Origin: an uncultured bacterium
GTDB lineage: Bacteria; Bdellovibrionota_C; UBA2361; SZUA-149; CALKYB01
Direction of reading: 5' to 3'
NCBI GenBank assembly: GCA_938022485.1
Contig: CALIEE010000032.1
Span: forward strand, 1 to 14,372
DNA: 14,372 nt
Shown here: in pieces, positions 7,474 through 13,566 of the stretch
Numbering within the stretch: the stretch's first letter is position 1
How the letters are laid out: each line of letters starts with the position of its first letter
Notes under the pieces: generated by a model
The model's input: the letters and a program-made list of their open reading frames with translations, nothing else
Database searches by the model: none
What the model was told of the DNA's origin: nothing
Program-made: the position numbers and the translations under genes

Positions 7474-8268
7474 CTAATTAACTTTCTTAACTTTAGGCTC
7501 ATTGGCAGTTCTAAACATCGGCATATTAGCTTCAGTTGAAACGTAGATCACATTAGGATTCTCATTCAAAGTAGAAATCCAAAGATACTGCAAATACTCT
7601 GCCGACAGTGTTTTCTTAACAATCTCTTGAGCCTGAGCTGCACCTTTTGCTCTTGCTATCTCAATCTCGGCATCCTTCTTAGCCTGATCCAACTCAAACT
7701 CTTTCTCTAAAGCCTTCTGTTCAGCTTGTAGTTTCTGCTCAATAGAATCTTTAAATTTACCAGGCAAGCCTAAGTCAGTAACTAGCAAATCTTCAACCAG
7801 TATCCCCCGACGGGCCAAGTTATTTTTAAGGTTCTCTTTTGCGGCCTTGGTTAGAGTCTCAGGGCTGTTAATCAACTCCTCAACTTTCTGTTTTCCTATC
7901 ACCTCTCGGAACACATTAATCAACTCTGGCTCAAGAACACTTTTAACAAACCTTGGTCCAATTTTCTTTCTTAAATTAACCACGTCAGTCGGTCTAAAAA
8001 GAACTGCTGTCTCAAGCCTAACAATCAAACCTTCTTTACTAGGCAGGTCCAGTTGGTTTTGTCTTCTTTGAGTTTTGATATCCCAGTGTTCAATTACATC
8101 CATGCCTGGGACAAAAAAATGAACACCAGGTCCTAATGTTTCATCCTGTACCTTACCAAAACGCTTTTTAACGCCGGCCATACCTTCATCAACAATTACG
8201 CACCCTGATAAAGAACAGCAAAAAAAGAATACGACTAGATATTTTAAGATAACTGGTAACCTCAACAT
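7474..8268 (-). CDS. SPFH/band-7 (prohibitin-like) lipoprotein
   Basis: This is a membrane-anchored SPFH-domain protein of 264 residues. Such proteins form ring- or cage-like oligomers and scaffold proteases or membrane domains. The hydrophobic N-terminus ends in a lipobox Leu20-Ser21-Gly22-Cys23, so it is predicted to be a lipoprotein; Val at +2 would favour outer-membrane sorting under E. coli rules. The SPFH core (about 24-170) includes GVKKRFGKVQDETLGPGVHF and a band-7 beta region. A charged coiled coil (about 172-219, rich in Lys, Glu, Ala, Gln) and a short C-terminal region follow. The ATG at 8268 is preferred over an upstream TTG at 8343 because a Shine-Dalgarno tract AGGAGGAAAGGAAG lies immediately upstream (8274-8287 on this strand) and the signal peptide begins there. 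It terminates at the bidirectional hairpin at 7396-7430. The function in this organism is unknown. Confidence 0.85.
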   Translation of the reverse strand: MLRLPVILKYLVVFFFCCSLSGCVIVDEGMAGVKKRFGKVQDETLGPGVHFFVPGMDVIEHWDIKTQRRQNQLDLPSKEGLIVRLETAVLFRPTDVVNLRKKIGPRFVKSVLEPELINVFREVIGKQKVEELINSPETLTKAAKENLKNNLARRGILVEDLLVTDLGLPGKFKDSIEQKLQAEQKALEKEFELDQAKKDAEIEIARAKGAAQAQEIVKKTLSAEYLQYLWISTLNENPNVIYVSTEANMPMFRTANEPKVKKVN

Positions 8269-8558
8269 TCGGTCTTCCTTTCCTCCTGAATTAATTTTTG
8301 AATCTGACAGGCGGCAAATAAATGACAGACATGCCCTGTCCATTCACCTACCAAGCATTGGCGGGCTACCCTTTCGGGGAAGATTGTATACCAAATAGAT
8401 ACTTCAAACTCTAGCGCCAGGCTTTAACGATAAAATCGATGTGCAAAATAAGACGTGGAGATAAAGGCCTAGATATAGTTTACTAAGCAGCTAAGAAAGA
8501 ACTCCCAGAATATCTAATAAAGGCCTATGAGCTCTTCAAAGAAGAGTACTCAAAACAT
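8269..8558. other. Divergent intergenic region between the SPFH and Hpt genes
   Basis: On the minus strand a TATACAAT sequence (about 8386-8393) could be the -10 of the SPFH promoter, but no well-spaced -35 is obvious. From 8487 onward the plus strand already reads as Hpt-like protein in the frame of the next gene, preceded by TAA at 8484-8486 and, in the same frame, 15 codons from ATG 8439. No other gene is seen here. Confidence 0.4.
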
Positions 8559-8813
8559 TTGGCTTATTTCAGACAACAAATAGAACATCCTGAGCAAGTC
8601 GACGCCCAAAGGGAAGAAATATACCGAAGATTTCATACCATAAAAGGAGGAGCGGGGTTCCTGGAACTAGAGAATATCGTGGCTCTAGCAACCGAGGGAG
8701 AAGAAATTTTCAGGCCGCAAAGTTATAAGGCCTCAAAAATTTCTCGATTCAAAGAAATTGTCGATTTGTTAGAAAAAGAAAGTGAATTTAAACAAATTTC
8801 TTTCACGGGCTAA
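8559..8813 (+). CDS. Single-domain histidine phosphotransfer (Hpt) protein, 5' end probably disrupted
   Basis: The reading frame contains a canonical Hpt signature FHTIKGGAGFLELENI with the phospho-accepting His at 8634-8636, followed by the expected ALATEGEEIF helix and a C-terminal helix. Such domains relay phosphate between hybrid kinases and response regulators, or form the P1 domain of CheA. The only usable start in the open frame is TTG 8559, which would remove the first Hpt helix. The same frame upstream (8487-8558) reads AAKKELPEYLIKAYELFKEE and more, just what that missing helix should look like, and then meets TAA at 8484. Before that stop the frame runs back 15 codons to ATG 8439. 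Either a nonsense change (CAA to TAA would explain it) has broken the gene, or translation starts at a non-standard codon. No kinase or receiver gene is adjacent. Confidence 0.6.
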   Translation: MAYFRQQIEHPEQVDAQREEIYRRFHTIKGGAGFLELENIVALATEGEEIFRPQSYKASKISRFKEIVDLLEKESEFKQISFTG

Positions 8814-8837
8814 TCGATCGACCAAGAGCGAAAAAGT

Positions 8838-10313
8838 CTACATTAGACGGTCTGCTGCCTCCGCCAGATCACTCCTCACAATCTGCTTAAGCCTCACATG
8901 CACAGCCTGTGGCCAATCTCGAAAGCAAGTACGGGCGTGAGTTAAACCATTGTTTCTTTTACTTAAGAACTGATTATCAATCTGACTAGAATCACCAATC
9001 ACAATACAAATACTTCCCTCCCCTAGCCTAGTTAGCAAAACCTTGAGAGGTCCTCTTTCTATATTCTGGGCCTCTTCAAGAATAACTATACTGTTTCGGA
9101 AAGTTCGCCCTCGAATATAGGTCAGGGGTGCAATTTCTAGTCGGTTTTCCATTTCCAACCAGGCCTTGGCATCAAATGGTCTAGTGCTGCGTTGAACTCC
9201 ACGTTTTCCCGAGATTTTCCCTGAAGTCTCTTCGCCAGGGACTTTAACAATCGCTCTTAAATTGTCCTCAATAGGTCCACCCCAAGGACGAACTTTCTCC
9301 TCAAGAGTACCGGGTAAATAACCCATCGATGTTCCAACATCGACCATTGGTCGAGTAATGACTATTCTCTCAAAGTGCCCTCTTTCCAGTCTTTCCCAAG
9401 CGGCTGCAAGAGTTAAGAAAGACTTTCCGCTTCCAGCTGGACCACTAACGGTAATCAGTCTTACCCCATCCTCTGCATTAGGATCAGGCTCTCCACAGCC
9501 CATTAAAGCCCAAAGAAGAAATTTTTGTTGAGGATTCCGGCCTTCAACTTCTCCGGAGACTTTTAAATAGTCGACATTACTACGATCTAAAACTTCAATT
9601 CGATTAGACTCAGGGTCGCGAGCCATACCGTAGGCATAATGGACAGAGGGGTTATCCCTATCGACAAGATGAACAAACTCATTCATGGGAAACACTTCTT
9701 CAGGGTGATAAAAACCCTCCCCTATAGCCTTATCTAGCTGTGCTCCGTTTAGCTCGATTTTACTATAGCCTGGCTCACGGTGCATGTCTGGCGCACAAAT
9801 ACTCATAAGCTCTTGGGCTTTTACCCCATAGACGCTTCTAGCCAAGACTCTCAACAATCTATCTTGGGTAATGAGAACTACATCCTCTACCCCACTTTTC
9901 TTACTATCTTCACTTCTACCCTGAGCACTGGTCTCATCCTCTAGCTCCAGAGCCGTTGCTAAAATCTCATGATCCGCAATATTGGCTCTAAGCCCCCAAG
10001 CAACTATCTTTTCAGACGATGGACGCGGAGCTATTCTCAGAGTGCCGCCTTTTTCAGTTTCAACGCCATCTATAAGATTTCCCAAGGTTGAATAGTATTC
10101 CAACTGTCGAGCACAAGCCACTGCTGTTTTGCCTCTATCACCAGTGTCCCTTTTTAAACCATCCAACTCATCTAAAACCACTCGAGGAATGACAATTTCA
10201 TTGTCTCCAAGAACTCCTGCAAAAGCAGGATAGTCTCGACGTCTATAAGTTGTCACATCCTGCACTAGAGACATTACTGCCGAAGTATCCAGGATAAAAA
10301 TCTTTGAACCCAT
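8838..10313 (-). CDS. phoH2: PIN-PhoH fusion protein (PhoH2 type, RNase-ATPase)
   Basis: This cytoplasmic 491-residue protein joins an N-terminal PIN ribonuclease domain to a C-terminal PhoH P-loop ATPase. This arrangement is described in PhoH2 proteins, which unwind and cut RNA. The PIN acidic residues are visible: Asp9 (FILDTSA), Glu49 (VVLDELDGLK), Asp114 (IADHE) and Asp151 (ITQDR). A linker region of about 170-260 follows. The ATPase has Walker A GPAGSGKS at 291-298 (Lys297), the GYLPGTLEEKVRPW segment, IRGRTF, and Walker B ILEEAQN with Glu413-Glu414. PhoH proteins normally have Asp-Glu there, so the Asp is conservatively replaced. A basic, Gly/Ser-rich segment precedes the AKAWLEMENRLEIAP region. 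The ATG lies one base after the M16 peptidase stop, so the two are almost certainly one transcript. No strong terminator was seen downstream. Confidence 0.9.
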   Translation of the reverse strand: MGSKIFILDTSAVMSLVQDVTTYRRRDYPAFAGVLGDNEIVIPRVVLDELDGLKRDTGDRGKTAVACARQLEYYSTLGNLIDGVETEKGGTLRIAPRPSSEKIVAWGLRANIADHEILATALELEDETSAQGRSEDSKKSGVEDVVLITQDRLLRVLARSVYGVKAQELMSICAPDMHREPGYSKIELNGAQLDKAIGEGFYHPEEVFPMNEFVHLVDRDNPSVHYAYGMARDPESNRIEVLDRSNVDYLKVSGEVEGRNPQQKFLLWALMGCGEPDPNAEDGVRLITVSGPAGSGKSFLTLAAAWERLERGHFERIVITRPMVDVGTSMGYLPGTLEEKVRPWGGPIEDNLRAIVKVPGEETSGKISGKRGVQRSTRPFDAKAWLEMENRLEIAPLTYIRGRTFRNSIVILEEAQNIERGPLKVLLTRLGEGSICIVIGDSSQIDNQFLSKRNNGLTHARTCFRDWPQAVHVRLKQIVRSDLAEAADRLM

Positions 10314-10314
10314 A

Positions 10315-11592
10315 CTATTTCAACTCTTCAATTAGCTTTTCAACTTCCGTTTCATCAACGTTCTCAATTGCTCCGGCAAACACACACCCCAGAACGGGAG
10401 ATTCAGACTGATCCTTAAGAAAATTTCGAATCTCTTGATCCGTACATTCCTCCACTCTTCTGGCAAAATCCGATGCACTCACAAACCTTCCATAAAGCTG
10501 TTCGCTTTCCAACATTCGCCAGATTAAACTAGAGCTAACTCCTTCCTCCATTCTAAACTGAGCAGAGAGAGACTCTTTTGCCAACTGAATCTCACTTTCA
10601 CTTGGACCCTTCTTCCAAAGATCAGCCAGTTGGTTGCTAACGATGGTTACAATCTCTGCAATCTTATCTGGATGAGAATTGGCTCTTATTAGCATCATCG
10701 CAGTATCCAGCGAGTTCTCAATTTGACTGGAAATGTCATAAGCCAAGCCTCTATTTTCGCGAACCTCCTGAAATAGTCGACTAGACATCCCTTCTCCAAG
10801 AAGTCTCGAGACTATCAAGGAAGCTGGAAAATACTCATCAATAGGTGAAGCACTTTCAATGCCTAAGGCAAAATGACATTGCTCCACACCCTTGGCGATT
10901 CTTGAAGAATCAATCCGAACGGGGATCCTATCTCTCTGAAAGAATTTCCCTTCCTCAATCTGCTCAAAGCCATCCTCTATAGACTCCTTAACGACCTTAA
11001 AACTGACCGGTCCAGCAACCGAAACCAGCATTCTTCTTCCAACTCTCAGTTGATCAAGTCGAACATTCAAATCCTCCAACCTTAAGCTTTTAACAGAATT
11101 CTCAGTTCCAAAAACCGGGAGACCATAACTAGAACCTGGCCAAAATATCTTGCTAAGCAAGTCAAAAGCTGCCGAGTCCGGGTCGTCATTTGCCTCCGAA
11201 ATTTCCTGAAGGATAACTTCCTTCTCCAATTCCAACTCTGCTTGTCGAAATTCAGGCTCAAGTACTAGCTCCCTGAGCAAAGACAGCAACTCTCCGAACC
11301 GATTACCCGGAACATCCGCGTAGAGAACCAACTCATCAGTATCAGTACTGGCATTGAGATCTCCCCCTAATCGATCAATCTCACAGGCTAATTGAAAAGT
11401 GTTCTTTGATAGAGTTCGCTTAAACAACATATGCTCAAGCAAATGGGTCAGGCCAATACTACTTTCGGTTTCCTCTCGAGAACCGCCCTCCAGACAAAGT
11501 GCAACGCTCACGGTACTAGAGGACGCCAACTCCGAGTGGAGAAGCCTCAATCCGTTCTTCAAGACTACTTTATTTACTTTGCTGATAGGCAA
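10315..11592 (-). CDS. M16 family zinc metallopeptidase
   Basis: This is a 425-residue peptidase of the pitrilysin/mitochondrial processing peptidase family (single-length M16B type, usually working as a dimer). The inverted zinc motif HLLEH is at 50-54 (ligands His50 and His54, catalytic Glu53). The third ligand Glu130 lies 76 residues later in EVILQEI, the expected spacing. The C-terminal half carries the conserved MSSRLFQEVRENRGLAYDI segment with the Arg and Tyr that bind substrate, so the protein looks active. There is no signal peptide, suggesting a cytoplasmic location. The predicted start is TTG at 11592; no ATG or GTG lies between an upstream in-frame stop (11635-11637) and Met55, so a non-ATG start is needed. 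The ribosome-binding site is weak. phoH2 follows after one base. Confidence 0.9.
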   Translation of the reverse strand: MPISKVNKVVLKNGLRLLHSELASSSTVSVALCLEGGSREETESSIGLTHLLEHMLFKRTLSKNTFQLACEIDRLGGDLNASTDTDELVLYADVPGNRFGELLSLLRELVLEPEFRQAELELEKEVILQEISEANDDPDSAAFDLLSKIFWPGSSYGLPVFGTENSVKSLRLEDLNVRLDQLRVGRRMLVSVAGPVSFKVVKESIEDGFEQIEEGKFFQRDRIPVRIDSSRIAKGVEQCHFALGIESASPIDEYFPASLIVSRLLGEGMSSRLFQEVRENRGLAYDISSQIENSLDTAMMLIRANSHPDKIAEIVTIVSNQLADLWKKGPSESEIQLAKESLSAQFRMEEGVSSSLIWRMLESEQLYGRFVSASDFARRVEECTDQEIRNFLKDQSESPVLGCVFAGAIENVDETEVEKLIEELK

Positions 11593-11687
11593 ACCCGTAA
11601 CGCTTTTGGTCTGAGATAGAGTACTGTATATACTCTACCTATTTTAAATACTGGCCTTTATATTTCTAGAAAAGGTTGAGTATATCC

Positions 11688-11705
11688 GCCATGCGTTAGC
11701 ATGGC
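11688..11705. repeat. Compact perfect hairpin inside the repeat cluster
   Basis: GCCATGC (11688-11694) and GCATGGC (11699-11705) form a perfect seven-base stem with the four-base loop GTTA, directly after an AGGTTGAGTATAT copy. There is no T tract, so it is not a standard terminator. Confidence 0.55.
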
Positions 11706-11903
11706 CAGAGGGCAGATACTGGGCCGGAGAATCAGTAAAACGCGAGCAGCAAGTTGCAATTTTAAGCTCTAGACTCCTATTTTACTGAATAAAGGGTTGA
11801 GACAAGGCCTAGTGGCCCTGATCAGTATATTTAGAGGTTGAGTATATTGCCTTATGGCCTCGCCTACGCTCGGCTCCTATATACTGAAACCTAAAATTAT
11901 TGC

Positions 11904-11925
11904 TGCAAGAGCATAGCTCTTGGCA
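11904..11925. repeat. Compact hairpin with three-base loop
   Basis: TGCAAGAGC (11904-11912) pairs with GCTCTTGGCA (11916-11925) with one bulged base and an ATA loop. It follows the AGGTTTCAGTATAT copy by a dozen bases and is not followed by a T tract. Confidence 0.5.
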
Positions 11926-11971
11926 GGAAAAGCTAAAAATCCTTTGCTAAGATTTATATTAATGATTTTCT

Positions 11972-11990
11972 TGCGAAGCATCGCTTCACA
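11972..11990. repeat. Compact hairpin with three-base loop
   Basis: TGCGAAGC (11972-11979) pairs with GCTTCACA (11983-11990) with one mismatch and an ATC loop. It is similar in shape to the hairpin at 11904-11925, suggesting a common origin or function. Confidence 0.45.
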
Positions 11991-12234
11991 GCATATTTTG
12001 GGCGAGGTATACCTATTGGATGGCTTTGCTTAAACTAAGCTTATACTGAAACCTAGACTAAGCTTTTGAAAAGGACAGAATTAAAAGTGTTTTCAGTATA
12101 CTCCGGGGATTATAAGGGACTGATTTACGGCATAGCAAGGGCATTAAGAGCACAACATAGGCAAGGATCTTCTGCACTCCTCGGAACATTTCTCCATTAC
12201 TTTTTAGCTACCAATACTCAATTAAGACTAGACA

Positions 12235-13566
12235 ATGTCAGAAAAAACAGAAGCTAGGGTGTTAAAGGGATTTCGAGATTCTCTTCCCGGGGAAAGCATA
12301 GCCCGCTCTGAAATGATCAAAAGGATCATTTCTGTATTTGAAAACTTCGGATTTGCTCCGATAGATACCCCTGCTCTTGAATACACGACCACTTTGCTCG
12401 GATCCGGATCTGGAGAGACGGACAAGCAGCTTTTTAGATTCATGCAGGGCAAACGTGATGTAGCGATGCGCTTCGACTTAACGATTCCCTTAGCTAGATA
12501 TGTAGCTAGTAATTTTAGCAAAATAACCTTTCCATTTCGTCGTTATCATATCGCGCCTGTGTGGAGAGGAGAAAATCCTCAACGCGGAAGATTCCGTGAA
12601 TTCATGCAATGCGATATAGATATAATAGGGAGCCATTCCCCTCTAGCTGACGCTGAGGTTATGTCTGCAATCAGCTTCGCCCTAGAAAAACTAGAGCTGA
12701 AACACCTGCTCCGGGTGAATAGTAGGAAGTTGTCAAATGGATGGTTCGAAGAGCTCGACCTGTCTGAAAAGTCAGCTGAAATATTAAGAGCGCTGGATAA
12801 AATTGACAAAATTGGGCCGGAAAAAGTTAGAGAAGAGCTCAATAACAAGGCCGAAATTGCTCCCGAAAAAATCGACAAAATATTTGAACTAATTGACTGT
12901 CAGGGGGCGAGCAACCAAGAGACGTTCCAAAAGCTGGAGAAGCTAAGTAGCGGCCATGAAGTTCTACAATCAGGGCTATCAGAGTTAAAAAAGCACCTTG
13001 AAATTTGCCAAGACCTTGGCCTCAGTGAAAAGTGCATATTTGTTGATCTATCAATAGCAAGGGGCTTAGATTATTATACCGGAATTGTATTTGAAACTGA
13101 CTTAAAAGAGGAAAAACTAGGTGAAGGATTAGGCTCAATTGCATCCGGAGGCCGTTATGACAATTTGGTTGAAAGGTTTTCCAATAATAGCCTGGCAGGG
13201 GTTGGTGCGTCAATTGGCCTAGATCGAATACTCTCAGCCCTAAGTGACTCATCCTTAATCCCAAATACTAACTCCACCACACAGGTTATGCTTTTAAATT
13301 TGGAAGAAAACATTTCAAGTTATTCTCTAGGCATAGTGTCAGAACTAAGAAAAGCCGGAATAAACGCAGAGATTTTTTTTGGAAACTCCAAACTGGCTCA
13401 ACAATTTAAATATGCTGAGAAAAAAGATATTCCAGTTGTGCTTTTCTCAGGAAGCGATGAAGAGAAAACTAATACCTTTGCAATAAAGAACATTCAAAAC
13501 GGGCAGCAAACAAAAGGCTTAAACAGAAGTGAACTCGTAAAGTCTGTAGCCTCAGCTATTTCCTAA
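12235..13566 (+). CDS. hisS: Histidyl-tRNA synthetase
   Basis: This class II aminoacyl-tRNA synthetase charges tRNA-His in the cytoplasm. The 443 residues match the family. The GFRDSLPGE segment is at 12-20. Motif 2 (about 101-132) contains the PVWRGENPQRGRFREF run with its conserved arginines. The histidine-specific RGLDYYTG is at 276-283, SGGRYD at 304-309, and motif 3 GASIGLDRI at 324-332. The last about 90 residues form the anticodon-binding domain (QVMLLNLEE...AEIFFG...KKDIPVVLFSG). The insertion domain (about 165-245) is charged and helical, as is usual. The ATG has only a weak ribosome-binding site. The stop codon overlaps the end of the convergent membrane-protein gene by 11 bases, so there is no room for an independent terminator between them. 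Confidence 0.96.
   Translation: MSEKTEARVLKGFRDSLPGESIARSEMIKRIISVFENFGFAPIDTPALEYTTTLLGSGSGETDKQLFRFMQGKRDVAMRFDLTIPLARYVASNFSKITFPFRRYHIAPVWRGENPQRGRFREFMQCDIDIIGSHSPLADAEVMSAISFALEKLELKHLLRVNSRKLSNGWFEELDLSEKSAEILRALDKIDKIGPEKVREELNNKAEIAPEKIDKIFELIDCQGASNQETFQKLEKLSSGHEVLQSGLSELKKHLEICQDLGLSEKCIFVDLSIARGLDYYTGIVFETDLKEEKLGEGLGSIASGGRYDNLVERFSNNSLAGVGASIGLDRILSALSDSSLIPNTNSTTQVMLLNLEENISSYSLGIVSELRKAGINAEIFFGNSKLAQQFKYAEKKDIPVVLFSGSDEEKTNTFAIKNIQNGQQTKGLNRSELVKSVASAIS

Larger units (their letters stand above)
11617..12100. repeat. Cluster of diverged inverted repeats (AGGTTGAGTATAT / AGGTTTCAGTATAT)
   Basis: AGGTTGAGTATAT is present exactly on the plus strand at 11673-11685 and 11835-11847. 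A one-mismatch copy AGGTAGAGTATAT is on the minus strand at 11640-11628, and a partial GGGTTGAGA is at 11794-11802. The sister form AGGTTTCAGTATAT is on the minus strand at 11892-11879, nearly the same (ending TATAA) at 12054-12041, and related GTTTTCAGTATA is on the plus strand at 12089-12100. The copies at 11835-11847 and 11879-11892 face each other and can pair (five plus seven base pairs with a small internal loop), making a 58-base palindromic unit with a GCC TTAT GGC hairpin inside. This resembles the remains of a small palindromic repeat family or MITE-like element. No transposase or target-site duplication is evident. Confidence 0.5.
11593..12234. other. Repeat-rich intergenic region between the M16 and hisS genes
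   Basis: About 640 bases carry no convincing gene between divergent transcription units. A 23-codon frame at 11962-12033 and a TTG-started frame at 12066-12257 that overlaps the hisS start were considered and have no supporting features. The region instead holds diverged copies of a 13-14 base motif, compact hairpins, a 10-base palindrome AGGTATACCT (12005-12014) and a short direct repeat ACTAAGCTT on either side of 12041-12054. The hisS promoter and M16/phoH2 promoter must lie here, but I cannot place them with confidence. Confidence 0.6.

Noticed and set aside
8269..8343. Longer N-terminus for the SPFH protein (start TTG at 8343)
   Set aside because: The strong AGGAGG-type ribosome-binding site lies inside that extension, and the signal peptide with lipobox starts cleanly at the ATG ending at 8268.
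11835..11892. Integron attC site
   Set aside because: GTTGAGT fits the GTTRRRY core, but the orientation of the two ends is wrong (GTT at the 5' side, AAC-like at the 3' side), the other end does not match RYYYAAC, and no integrase or cassette gene is present.
11962..12033. 23-codon frame inside the repeat cluster
   Set aside because: It is too short, has only a weak ribosome-binding site, and its codons run through the hairpin at 11972-11990, which better explains the sequence.
12066..12257. Small protein gene upstream of and overlapping hisS
   Set aside because: It needs a TTG start, overlaps the hisS start in another frame, has no clear ribosome-binding site and resembles no protein I know; it contains no run of His codons that would make it a leader peptide.
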